A DNA stretch of 64,000 nt from Endothia cerciana. Lineage: Eukaryota > Ascomycota > Sordariomycetes > Diaporthales > Cryphonectriaceae. The notes beneath the pieces were generated by a model. It worked only from the letters and a program-made list of their open reading frames with translations, ran no database searches and was not told the DNA's origin. Positions 10,021 through 21,474 of the stretch are shown one piece after another; position 1 is the stretch's first letter; each line of letters starts with the position of its first letter. The translations under genes were made by a program, and so were the position numbers. The DNA lies in NCBI GenBank assembly GCA_026119935.1, contig JALRMH010000025.1:248001-312000 (forward strand). Direction: 5' to 3'.

Positions 10021-13000
10021 TCTTGGAAGAAGATTGTATGCTGTGAAATGACGGGAGGAAATGGGGTATTGTGTATGGAACAACCTGTCGGCGTGGACAC
10101 TTTGGGTCACGAACGGATTTCCGTAAAAGGACTGGATAGGGCTCACAGAAGTCGTACGAAAGGGATGGCTGGCTAGGGGCCTGGGGTTAGAGACGAATTG
10201 GACACTGGCTGCTGGAGTGAGGATGGTGGCTGGGAAGGAGAGGAAGCGGGCTGGTGAGGATCAGCACTGGGTATAAGTACAAAGGACCAGCGACTAGCCG
10301 AAAACTCGAGACGAAGTATATCCATGAGAGACCATAGTGTTCATCTTGAGTTTGCCCCTTGGATCTATTCAGGGTGTCGTAGACCATGAGCCTTGACTCC
10401 CATCAGATGCCATGGCTCCCTACACACAAGAGACTACACCCTTTCCTGACCCCTGGGTCTCGTGGTAACGGACCCCCTAGCCGTCCGAGCCTCGGCTGGA
10501 CAATAATTCAATGAGGAACAAGATCGAGGGCCTTGGGTGTAGCCACTTTAGACCCTGCTTGTGTGCTTGGCGACAGGTAGCAAGCTCGAGCGGAGGCTGT
10601 TCAGGATCACCCCAGCAGCTGACCTCCTTGGCTGAGTCTCGGATGAGTCGATTGTCAGACTGCAGCCTTTCAAATAATGCGACTTGGCGCGGGAGACTGG
10701 AGCAACCGGAAGTAGAGCCCGGGGATGCCTCGCCTAAAAACGTGGTGGTGGTACTGGTGGGGAGAGGGGGTGGGTGGTTAAGCCTTATGATAAGCTTCTG
10801 AAAAGTGCCCCGCCAAGGTCGGTGACTTTCGCGTCAACGGCCCCGATCAGGAATGAGTTCCGCGTTGTCTTGATGAGGCTCTGCGAGGCGATAGCCTTAT
10901 GATATGAGGAGAGCGACCCGGAAGGTTGCGACGCATGGGTGCCATCGGGAGGAGGTGAGACGAGGTGAGCCACAGGTTCCGGGTGTCAGCCTCATAACTC
11001 CGAAGGGGTCGACCTGCAACCCCGCCAGGTTCGGCACCCGCAGACGCTAGCAGGGGCTTTCCGCTGCGCTGGAAAGCCTATATACAACTCTCCGACTCCA
11101 TAGGCAAGGACACATGCGGTGTGCATTTGTCTCGCAAGACTTCCGGGTGAGAAATTCTCAGGCATTCCCTTCCTGCTCAAGTCTCAACACTGATATTACC
11201 GTAGTTTCAGTCCTTGTGGGTATGCATGCCTTTCGTGATCGGAGAGGCTGGGCCAACATCGAAGATTGGATGAGCCAGGCCATGCACCGTCATCTGCTCC
11301 CAGGATTGCCGCCCTCTTCTGCTGTGTCTGTTTGCCTGCACTTCCCTAAACGCCATTGTCCATCATGTTCGAAATCTAGTCTGGGCGTGATACAAATCCG
11401 GTAACACGTCAGGTCCCGTCAGGGACTTAGGTATCTTGCCGGCAGGTGTTACAATGATGAAGGTCGGTCCGGTCGCTTCTGTGTCTACAAGACCTTGCGC
11501 GCTCAAGGTCCGTTAAAGACTACTGAGTAAGGTAAAGATATGATGTGCTCTACCATAGATTGAGAAGGGAACCGGGGCGGAACTTCCTGAATCGATCTCT
11601 ACCGTAGAGCCAGCATTAATAGCAGGTCTATATGCTACCCTCCCATGGACAGCTTGTCGATTCTCCACCTTGGGGTAAAAAAAAATTACATATTCGGATC
11701 AGACGCATTATAGCTTCCTCGTGTATATATCACGGAGAAGGGAGACACGCCAGCGGGATCACGAAAGTCTTGCCAAAAGTCGGAAAAAGATAACGATATC
11801 TCGGGAGAGGGGAGTGTACCCCAGGAGCGAGAATCCAGCTACGTCAAGGGTAACGAGGTTCGAGGCGAAAGGGAGAACCGCCGCTCGGCTCTGTTCCTCC
11901 TAAAACTGGCCCCGAAGCAATCCGAGTAGGGTGGGCATAACTACGGAAGAAGACACCCTTCCGTAGGGATTTGGCTAGGAGGAACCTCCTGTATCATATA
12001 ACTTTTACACCTAAAAACAAATATTAGTTAGAGGTCGACAGAGCAGGTAGCGCATACACCAACTGTTGATATTTATTTCTCCAACCTTCGGAAAGACCTT
12101 ATTTTCCCGGTATGGAAGTGATCGGGTTACATTGTACACACGTCCACATCCGTGCCGCCACAGGGGTCCGCCACAGCGAAGATATATGCTCCGTAAAGAG
12201 GGGATTCTCCCTCGTGTCTGAGGGCTCACCGCAAACAAGCCAGAATCTGATCTCGGCAGAACGATTCTGGCAATGCTCACCCACTTTCTAAAAGATGTGA
12301 GCCCTGGAGACGACGGGAGATTTTATCCATCCTTGTTCGTCTGCAGGTCTGGTACACAGCCAGCCAGCCCCTCTGAAGCGGCCCCTCTGCTGAACGAGGA
12401 CTCATGATCCTTATGAGGACTTCCATTTGACAAGTCGTCTTCTCTGGCAAGCTCTGTGCTCTCCCACAAGCTATCCCTTTGGCGTTGGCCCACCTCCCCT
12501 GACGGTCGAGCATGTCCTACGAAGCAGCCCGTCCTCTGGCCAGGATCCCGCCTCGGCCTGAGCTTCCTCGTGAATAAACCCTTTCCTCCGAAGACCAGTC
12601 TCATCTAGACGCTTCTCAAAACCCTCAGCTGCCCCTCCCTCATCACGCCATCCCCCCCTCTGACGGGGCCTTTGCTTAGGTGAGCCCCTTCCTGAGCAAG
12701 CCCCGGGGGCTGTTGAAGGCGTCCCGTCGTCGAGGCCTCTGACCGGTTGGTCCCTCGCGCCTGTCGCCCACTTACTGGTCTACAAATCAGCTGCCGACCC
12801 CAGCCTCACCCTTCCACCTGATCCACCCTCCTGTCTGACAAGTGTCCATCTGGCTGCCCTCTACCCCAACGAGCCCATTTCTCCGACGGTGCTTCTGCTA
12901 AAGATGCCTTCCAGGTATAGGCCTCGATCTGAGGTATTACGTGGCTCACGCGTTGTGCTTTAGTCAACGCAGCCCATGCACAGATAGAACGTTATCAACG

Positions 13001-13480
13001 CTTGTTGCTAGGTGGGCGAAGTATGAGGAAGACCAGCTCCCGGTCAATAACCCTGGTTGCTTATTCTCGGGGTGCACCTCGGGCTCTATCCACACTGCAT
13101 TTCTGGCCCGAATTCTTGATTGTAATGTCCACGTCGATTCCTTATGCTGTCTGGCTATCTGCAATGCGCGTATCCCTTCTTCCCCGATGTCATGATGAGT
13201 TCTGGTGTCGTCAGAGAACAGTGAAACCCAGTTTGTTGCAACCAGCCGATGTCCGTGACCCGAGATGTGTAGTTCGTGCGGAATGCAACGCCATAGTAAA
13301 GCCAGTCGTTAGAGAAATCTTGGCGAGGGAAAGTTCAACGCCCCAGTGCGGGTGTTCGTCCGCCGGATAATCTCGACATCTAAATCTTGCCAACCTCATC
13401 CCCGCGGCTCTGCCTGACAGAGCCCCGTGTCCATCCAACCATCTAGCCACACCTCCCAGCCCACCAGGGTCAGTAGAGGG
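10021..13480. other. Gene-free stretch of 3.4 kb
   Basis: No frame longer than about 120 codons and no recognisable domain on either strand. Composition is mixed, not strongly AT-rich, and I see no inverted repeats or transposon motifs. It could hold a non-coding RNA or a decayed element, but nothing in the sequence supports one. Confidence 0.4.
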
Positions 13481-14556
13481 TTAGATGGCGTACTTCTGCG
13501 TCCACTCGCGCGCGGTCCGCTCGTACTCGTCTCTCTTGGTCTTGTACATGTGTGCGATCTCGGGCACGAGAGGGTCATCGGGGTTGGGGTCGGTCAACAT
13601 AGAGCAGATGGAGAGCAGGACTACTCGTCTTGTTAGTAACCCATTTCCGCGGCCGGACTTGAGATATGATAACAGGCGGTGTAAGCCTACCTTTGGAGAT
13701 GGTCAGGGCGGGAGACCATTGGTCACGCAGGATGTCCAGGCAGATGCTACCGTTGCTGTTGATGTTGGGGTGGTAGATGCGGGTGGTGAAGTTGACCTTG
13801 GGGGGCTTGAAGGGGTAGTCTGTAGGGAAGTGGATGGCGAGGAAGAAGACGCCGCCGGCGTATGGTGAGTCTTGCTGTAGCGAGATGTCAGTAGATGATC
13901 CAGGCTTGCCATCAAGTGTTCGGCTCGAGACACGTCTCGACGCGACACCCGCTGTCAGGCGACTGTCCCGACGAGGCCGGGAGTCGGAGACAAGATGGAT
14001 CGGCGTCGGAAGGGTAGGAATCGAGACAAGAGGACTTACAGGGCCCATGATCGTTGCCTGCCAGTGGAACTGTTCGAGATAACATGTCAGCAGACCAGTC
14101 CGGAAACGTCCCCGGCGGGTATGGTCGGTCGCGTGCTGCTTCGTATGCGGGTTCGCGAAGCACGCTGGCGCTTATCGGTGCGAGAGAAGAGGGGCGATGC
14201 TTACCAGATCCTCACCAACTGGGCCAGCAGAGCATGATGAGGGTGGGTCACTGTCAGAAAGATGTCAGCCTGTGCCACAAATAATGATGATCATAGAATA
14301 TCGCGATGGCTGCCATCGTCGCCGGCCTCGTAGACCGTTGGTGTCGCGTGGAGTGCGATGGTGTTCTGAGGGCTGAGGCCAACAACAGCCCCGCTCTAAC
14401 AGAAACCATCGGTTTCACCCCACCTTGCACGCACCGACACCGATACGCACGCCGACACAGGCCAGCGGAGCAGGCGAGGCAGACGAGGAGCAGGAAATGA
14501 GCATCGACGTACCGGCCGAGGTCCGTCAGTTCCTTGTTGATGCGCTTCAGAGCCAT
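13481..14556 (-). CDS. ubc4: Ubiquitin-conjugating enzyme E2, UBC4/UBC5 (UBE2D) type
   Basis: Five minus-strand exons (14556-14513, 14250-14205, 14069-14040, 13874-13691, 13620-13481) join in frame to exactly 147 residues, the family length. The E2 accepts ubiquitin from E1 on its active-site cysteine and passes it to substrates with E3 ligases, mainly for turnover of short-lived and misfolded proteins. Visible signatures are MALKRINKEL at the N-terminus, the HPN motif at 75-77 (YHPNIN), catalytic Cys85 (NGSICLDIL) and the loop TDPNPDDPLVPEIA. Exon 3 is only 30 nt. Residue 41 is Gln, where relatives usually have Ser, Ala or Gly; this depends on the exon 4 acceptor (ctacag) and is tolerable. 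The N-terminal exons are split by introns of 262, 135 and 165 nt, longer than elsewhere in the window. Confidence 0.96.
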
Positions 14557-16020
14557 TTTGTGGGGTTTTATGGGGGTTGTGTATGTCAACAGACACGAGG
14601 AGGCGTCGGAGGTTTGACGATGGATGCGGTTTCGTATCGTTTGGCTTGGTGGTGGCCGCAGGTCGAGTCGTAGGGAAATGCAGAAAGAATCGCTCTTCTG
14701 GTCAGGCTATTGCACGATTGGAGTTTTAGCTCTTGTCAGCCTAAGCTAGATGGAAACGCACGGAAGGCGGTAGAGTTCAACGGCGAGAGGCCAGAGGTCA
14801 GAGGTGATTCATGGGCAAAGACGGAGAGGGTGGAGGAGGCAAGGTAGGACCGGTTCAGGTAGGGTGCAGGCCGTGCGTGGATGTGGTCAAGTGTTGTTAT
14901 CAGTGAGACAAACGTACAGATTTGGTATCGTGGGCTGGCGCCGGGTTGGGCTGGGTTGGGTTGAGGTGAGGCGAGTACGGTGTGGTGGGTTGACGACTGA
15001 TGAGATTTGAAAGAGTGGGTTGGCAAGTGGAAGAAGTTGTCAGTCCCTGCTGGAGGCGGGCCGGAAAACCTTGGAAGGGCAGGGAAGGTGGTGCCGCTGC
15101 CCCCAGGTCCCCCACTGCAGGCTGTCACCCAGTGCTGTGCTGTGCTGTTCGCGGCCTGCCCTCACTGCACTGTTCAGTTCACCCGCCCGAATGTGCGAGA
15201 CCAAGGGATGCCCACTTGCACCTGTGCGCCTGACAGCCTGCTCCTGTCCAGGCGATTGCCGCCCAGCCCGCGGAACAACCGGGGCCACCCGCCCCTCTCC
15301 TAAGCGGGGCTGCGGTATCTAAGCATACAACCAGAGCCGGAAAGTTACATGGCTATGTTAGTGAGGCTGGAGGCTAGGCCAGCCCCCCCCCCCCATCGTT
15401 TTTGGGCTCCTGGCCTCACGGCTGGCCTCACGGCTGGCCTCACGGCTGGCCTCACATGGTCACAACACCTCCTGCCTGGAGGGGGCGAGAGACGGACCCC
15501 GTGTGCATGCATTTACTGTCATTCATCACTTCTGCCAGTAGGGGGTTTCTCAGACCCCGAGATCTGTTACCGGACTCACTATTATTGACATCATGACGTC
15601 GTTCGAGCTTTCCACCAGATAGACAGCACTGAAGTAAGGGGGTTCAGGGATGGAACGTGGATCGAACTGTGAGGCCGGAGGCGCCGCGGAAAAGGGGGCT
15701 GCCGGCTACATCCGATCGTGGCGCCGTCGTGATCCGGGACGGCGGTGGCTGAGGGACGAGACTGCACGCCTGTTTGGAGCATGTCTCGCCAACACGCTGT
15801 TTACATGTTGTACGGCATGGTGGTTGTGGCACAGGTGGTGTGGTCCTCGAGCAAGCCAGCTCTCGCCTTGCCTCGCCCCGCCCCGCTGTGGCATACGAAG
15901 ATGGCATGATGCCTTCCAGTGCACCCACAAGACAACCAGCCCGGACGAGCTGGCCGTGACACGGCGCACGCAATCGGGGAACAGACCTGACGGGCGCGGC
16001 CGTCGACCAGGGCCTCAAGC
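14557..16020. other. Intergenic, ubc4 promoter side and glutaryl-CoA dehydrogenase 3' side
   Basis: No supported coding frame. It contains a 12-base C run (15383-15394) and a 12-bp tandem repeat (15411-15455). Short frames crossing the repeat encode GLTA repeats that are artefacts of the repeat. Confidence 0.45.
15411..15455. repeat. 12-bp tandem repeat, nearly four copies
   Basis: The unit tggcctcacggc recurs head to tail without mismatch, the last copy incomplete. It lies just after a 12-base C run in non-coding DNA. Confidence 0.9.
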
Positions 16021-17448
16021 TCAGACGAACGCCTGGATGCCAGTAATGGCCCTCCCAAGTATCAAGCCTGCGTAGAAGAGTCAGCCAGACGGTTCAGGCC
16101 AAGAACAGGCACAGCCTTTTCCACCTACTGTGAATATCGCTCTGCCCCTCATACGTCTGCGTCACGAACAGATTCGCTACGTGCCTGCCCACACCGTACT
16201 CATCGCTGACCGCGTTGCCCCCAAACACCTCCTGCAGCGTCCTCGCACCCTGCAGCGCGCGGTCGCAGTTCTGCCTCTTGACCATGCTGATCATCTCGGG
16301 CGTCGCCTTGCCCTCATCCTTCAGCCGCCCCACCTGGATCGCGGCCAGCATGCCGTACGCCGCATCCGTCGTCGCATCCGCCAGCTTCTTCTGCACCAGC
16401 TGGTACTTGGCGATCGGGTTCCCCTTGAACTGCTTCCTCTCGAGCGCGTACGCCCTCGCCCTCGCGATGCAGTCCTCCAGCGCCCCGATCGTCCCCGTCG
16501 CGATGCCGTAGCGCGCGCTGTTGAGGCACGAGAACGGGCCCCGGAGGCCCTCCACGTGCGGGAACATCATCTCCCTGGGCACCGGCACGTCGTCCATCTG
16601 GATCATGCCCGTGATGCTCGCCCGCAGCCCGTTCTTGTTCTTGATCGGCGGCGTCTCGAGCGTGCCGGGCGGGCACCGCGACCTCTCCACCAGGAACCCG
16701 CGGATCTTGCCCGTCTCCGCGAGCCTCGCCCATACCATCAGCACGTCCGCGATCGGGCTGTTCGTGATCCACGTCTTGCTGCCGCTCAGCAGGTGGTACC
16801 CCTCCTTGCTCGGGTGCGGGCGCGCCGTCGTCTCCATCGAGCCCGGGTCCGAGCCGTGGTTGGGCTCCGTCAGCCCGAACGCGCCCAGCACCTCGCCCTT
16901 CGCCATGCCGGGCAGGAACTTCTCCTTCTGCTCCTCCGTGCCGAACTCATATATCCCTCCCATCACGAGCGAGGACTGCACTGACATGCCCGACCGATAT
17001 CCGCTGTCGACGCGCTCGACGGCCTTCGTGATCAGCCCGCCGGCCACCGCCGAGGCGCCCGCGCAGCCATACCCGTTGATGGTCGCACCGAGGAGGCCGA
17101 GGGCACCCATTTCCGAAAGGATCTCGCGGTGGTAGTTCTCGTCGCGGTAGGCCTCTACGAAAGGCACACGCCGTAGGTTAGCAGACCGTCCAGCACGAGA
17201 AAGGCCGGGGTTTTGGGGGGGGGGGGGGTTGGCATACCAAGGACTCTTGGTAGCAACTGCTCCTGGCAGTACTTCTCCGCCGTCTCGGCTATCGCCAGCT
17301 CCTCCTCCGTCAGGAGGTTCTTCGCGTTGAGAGGGTCCTGCCAGTCAAACGGCGGCGCGGAGGCGGAGGCAGCGTAGCCTCGGCGGGCGCCGGCCTGCAG
17401 TGCCGGTGCTGTTTGCCGCGCACATCTCGAAAGAGCCTTCCTGTACAT
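16021..17448 (-). CDS. Glutaryl-CoA dehydrogenase, mitochondrial (acyl-CoA dehydrogenase family)
   Basis: Three minus-strand exons (17448-17238, 17154-16129, 16067-16021) give 427 residues, the usual length. The FAD enzyme oxidises and decarboxylates glutaryl-CoA to crotonyl-CoA in lysine, hydroxylysine and tryptophan breakdown, passing electrons to ETF. The start at 17448 gives a basic, Arg/Ala-rich presequence (MYRKALSRCARQ) expected for mitochondrial import. Family blocks include FDWQDPL, YGCAGASAV, VDSGYRSGMSVQSSLV with substrate-binding Arg124, FGLTEPNHGSDPGSME, KTWITNSP and the catalytic base Glu406 in TYEGQSDIH. The last exon (LILGRAITGIQAF) is needed for the conserved C-terminus; reading through its intron gives a false end. 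Intron 1 contains a 14-base C run on the coding strand. A longer in-frame extension to 17595 was rejected because it would bury the presequence. Confidence 0.95.
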
Positions 17449-18801
17449 GTTTTGCAGGTGGTCAATTGGTCTCCTCGGTGAGAGCCAATACAATATGTAG
17501 AAGGGCAGAAGAGGGTTATCATGTTCCTCAGCCGTGGAGGAGGGCCAGTCCTCACTCCATACCCGAGGGTATCCGGTCTCGGGGGATGACGCCAATGAAT
17601 CTCGGCGAGGAGACCGGCGGATTCAATGCCTCGGCTTAGGATCACGTGGACCCCTCGATCGTGACCTCCCTCCTCCTCCCCTGACTTCTAGCCTTAAGCG
17701 TGCATGGAAAGGCAAAGGTGAAGTTTTCGAATTACGGTCCGGAATCGGTCTTGCTGGGCTGTTCTGAAGAATGCATCTTTGCCTGCAGGAACCCACCACC
17801 AACCATCACATGATGCAGAAACCAAGACGCCACATCGCAGTGCCCCAAGCTTCAAACCACAGCACGAGGGGCGTACTACATGCGACCCCCGTGATCACAG
17901 CCTCTGTTTCTATGGCCCGGTCCTACAGACGTCTCTTCTCCAGACAAGCTGCAGTACTGGTAACATCGGGACAATCATCTTTAGATCTCTAACCGTCTTT
18001 TGCCACAGCCAGTCTCCCGTCGTGGAGATCCCTAACCCATCGTCCACACGCAGGTCCACCGATGTCTCCGCCTCGCACCGTCGCAAAACGTGTAAGAGCG
18101 TGATGGTCAAGTAGAGGGTCTTGTAGAGGTTCGTGGTGTTGTAGTCTGGGTCTGCTTCCTTGGCGGCGGTGACGAGAGGGATGATTTGGGATGGAGAGGA
18201 AGACAGCTGGAAGTCCGTTTGGGCTGATACCGGCATAGCAAGGTGTATAAGCCCTGCTGCGGCTGGCGGCGTTGGGGACAGCAGGGAAGCCTGCGACGCA
18301 GAGAGACACCGAAAGGCCGCTTCTATCGACGAACTCGCCGAGACAATGCCCATGACGACTGGCTCGATCTCAAAGCAGCAAGTGCTCTCCTGGCGCTTCG
18401 AATAACCTGGCGAGGCCTCTTCGATCACGAACAACAAGGTTACGTTCAGTGTATCGTCTGGGAGTTCGCCGTGGAACGACGACTCGTCCGTGTCGTACAT
18501 TACCCATCTCCACGAGCGATGGCGAATGGGCTCTTGAAGAACTCAATAATACCAGTGCTGAGGTACCCATCGGGATTCACCTCTTTCACGAGCTTGATCT
18601 AGAGTCCAGCGCTGCAAACAGCACCATCACCGGAGGCCATACTTAAGAAGGACACGGTACTGGTCGGGAATGAGGCCATCGCTTCGCTTCCTACGATATC
18701 AGAGCATGGAGTCGTGCCAGCCGCATGAGAAGACCGGCGAGGCCGGCGCTTACACCACCCACGGACGTAGCGGGCGCCACTCCGGTCACTTCTGCTGAGT
18801 T
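17449..18801. other. Intergenic, with one doubtful minus-strand frame
   Basis: Upstream region of the glutaryl-CoA dehydrogenase gene. The only sizeable frame is the minus-strand one at 17910-18500, listed separately as doubtful. Confidence 0.4.
17910..18500 (-). CDS. Doubtful hypothetical ORF, 196 codons
   Basis: An ATG-initiated frame with plausible composition, including a Ser/Ala-rich middle (SSSIEAAFRCLSASQASLL) and a helix-like segment (NLYKTLYLTITLLHVL). I recognise no domain and no homologous family, and no neighbouring exons link to it. It may be a fragment of a decayed regulator or chance. Confidence 0.25.
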   Translation of the reverse strand: MYDTDESSFHGELPDDTLNVTLLFVIEEASPGYSKRQESTCCFEIEPVVMGIVSASSSIEAAFRCLSASQASLLSPTPPAAAGLIHLAMPVSAQTDFQLSSSPSQIIPLVTAAKEADPDYNTTNLYKTLYLTITLLHVLRRCEAETSVDLRVDDGLGISTTGDWLWQKTVRDLKMIVPMLPVLQLVWRRDVCRTGP

Positions 18802-19164
18802 CTAGTCACTCGGCTCCGCAGCAAGAGCAGAGGCAACCTGCGGTTTTGTCCGGGGCTGAGTAGTGTTGTCCCCGTTCCCACAGCCGAGACGGTCGGTGGT
18901 GTCGCAATAATTGTTCGCTGGCTGCCGCGCCGTCTGTCTACTTTCGTCAAAGCTGACAGTCACGACGCTCGGATATCCGGTTGGTTGTCCATACTCATCA
19001 GCATAGTTGCTATACAATGCATCGAGACTTCTCGGGTCCGCGCCGCCGCAGAAATCATTCTGTCGAGGGTTCGCAGTTGATGTTGCACTCTGACAGATCG
19101 AACCCGGCGAGGATCTGAGGGCAGAAGCCCAGCAGAAGCAGAACCTGACGCTGTTGGCAAGCAT
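18802..19164 (-). CDS. Doubtful hypothetical ORF or gene remnant, 120 codons
   Basis: Begins at ATG 19164 and reads through a polar, Cys-containing sequence (NDFCGGADPRSLDALYSNYADEYG). Other minus-strand frames of the same region also look partly coding (for example FLAHACQQRQ and DLSECNINCE), which suggests either a small multi-exon gene I could not assemble or a decayed one. Confidence 0.25.
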   Translation of the reverse strand: MLANSVRFCFCWASALRSSPGSICQSATSTANPRQNDFCGGADPRSLDALYSNYADEYGQPTGYPSVVTVSFDESRQTARQPANNYCDTTDRLGCGNGDNTTQPRTKPQVASALAAEPSD

Positions 19165-19267
19165 GGGCTAGGAAATCTGATATGATGGGAGCGTGAGCAT
19201 TCACTGCGCTGTCAGCGACAGATATGTGTGATGGGAACGACAACGTGGTGTATACCGTGGCAGTCAA

Positions 19268-21474
19268 AATGTTTTACGAGGCCCAGCCTTGGTATGTCAA
19301 AACCGAGGACATCGCGTCTAGGCCCTGCAGAGAAGTATTCCCCATGACCAATGGCGGCCTGCTCGTACCGAAGCTCTTTCGTGGAACTGAGCCAGGAGTG
19401 GACGGGAGTTGGGGGATCACAAGAGGCTAGATCAGAGGGCGTGATCGATCTTGAGACGTAGTAGTTGAATGGTTCTCGGGGGAAAAGCGTCTGGTACTCG
19501 TGAAGGGACGGCTGACGGGTGAGACACGCTCGTGGTTGTCCGGCAGCGAAGGAGAAGCACCATTCGCTCTGAGAACAATGCTGAGGAATGTTTCATCGCG
19601 TTTGGGGCTGATCTCATGAGTAATGTGATGCATATTTGGGGTCCAATCCCGCGGCACGCGCTACACCTCGTTGCTGTGCTCCTCCAGGCAAGTCATGTGC
19701 CCGTTGCCATGGACGCCAACACTGCGGAGCTCGACGTGTTCAACAAGCCCGATCACTTGTTCAGTAGCCTTACTGTGCATAGTACGATGGCTCCAACGCC
19801 GAGAACAACATCTGATTAGGCATTCTTTCTGCATCAGCTTGCTATCGGGTTGGCAACTCCTCGATAGAAGACCCACCGTAGCTGTCTGAGCCGACCTGTA
19901 GACGATGCTCAGGGGGGGTAACATTGGGTTATGCCATCGAGGGGCACGAGGTGCTCTACGTAGATCTGGTGCTAACACATATGCTCGCGCACAGTTCTGC
20001 CATCATAGTGGCCTCCCCCTTATAGATATTCTCAGGTCATTCGTATCTCATCTTAGAGATCGTACGCACACTCATGCATGGCAGAAATGACGGCCAGATA
20101 CCCTTCCTATAACATCGCCTGCTGGTAGTGGAGGTGCCACGCCGTGCAGCACTCAGGGCGAAGGACTCCTAGCGTGCTGTCGCAACGGTCTATCGATCGT
20201 GAACGATGACGTGTGGTCATACATACCTACAGGAGGTATGTTGGTTAGCACTGCTCCCGAGCTGACTGCCGGGGGTTGAGCACTATGACTGAATAATCAT
20301 CTATATGACAGCTTCAATGTATTATCAATGAAGCCTGGCGAGCAGACCAAGGTACCGTAAGTCCTGTCGTTGAGGCGTGGAAAGCCTCCGTCAGTTCTAC
20401 GCCCTCCCCCCCCCCCCCCAAACCCTTCCATCTGCTTTTTGTATATACTCTTGTATATGTATTTTGGATGTATGTTCTTAGGCAGGCTTCGTCTCTTGGT
20501 GTCTTTCGGTAAGAAAATGCCGTGATTCCTGTGATGTACAAAAATTGTGATATTGTTGCACCACTCAACAAGCGCGGTTGACCTCGGCTGGCTGAAGGTA
20601 TAGCAGGTATCGCCGGATTGGGACGAGCTGATCGACGACCCAAGCGCCTGGGTATGTCAGACGGCTTCTGAGTGCTCACGTTCAAGACAGGTGTGTAGCA
20701 TGGTGGTGTGGCATGGCTGGTCATACCACCATAGAGGATTTTACCAAAAGTTGACGGCGGTAGTCCCGTCGTGGAAAACCCAGGCAGACAATCAACAAAC
20801 TTCCCCACGTTCACTAACAGGGGATACTCTCGCATCCCACATCCTGCGTCGAGAGCGGGCACTCCCGTGGCGCTCTTGGGGCTGCCACCCCCGCTTTTGC
20901 CAGCACCTCCTGCGCCGGCTCAGAGCGGCCCTGATTCCCGAGGTCCTGTATGGCCAGCTGAGTACATACTTGCTACCGTACGAGTACAGGCCGTAAAGCA
21001 GGCTGGCAGGGAGCCCTCTGCTGTCCACCCGTGCATGTCTACCTGACCGGAGCAGACGAGATGGAGCTGAGAACTACTTCCGAGTCAACCTCGACGACCA
21101 CTCCGTAGATGGAACAGCCTTCGACGGACGCTGATATGATGTCTCCAGGGGCAGCAATGTCGCCAATCTAGAAGGATCTCGACAAACTTGAAGTCAAGCA
21201 CCAGACCGGCAGGCGACAAGAGATACCCAGCCCTCCCCGAGGACGGACCGCTTGATCTCCTGGGAAATGCAGCCTCGCAGCATCGCAAAGTCTCACCCAG
21301 TGCGCCGCGTCCCTGACCTGGACCAGTTTTTTGAGTTCTCACCTGTCAGCATAGCCGAATCATCACCGCGCAGATACGTGCATTGACGGGTTGGATTTGT
21401 CCGGTTTGCTCTGTCTGGGTCTGCATAGGGCGCTGCTCATCTGGGTCCGGAGTTCTGAAGAGAAATATCAGAGG
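19268..21474. other. Intergenic stretch before the first Zn2Cys6 regulator
   Basis: No frame with recognisable domain. It includes a 14-base C run at 20406-20419. The final part is the promoter and 5' UTR of the regulator at 21475. Confidence 0.4.

Noticed and set aside
15349..15588. ORF with GLTA repeats
   Set aside because: The repeats simply translate the 12-bp DNA tandem repeat; flanking residues show no protein character.
17449..17595. N-terminal extension of glutaryl-CoA dehydrogenase
   Set aside because: It would place acidic residues before the mitochondrial presequence; the ATG at 17448 gives the expected targeting peptide.
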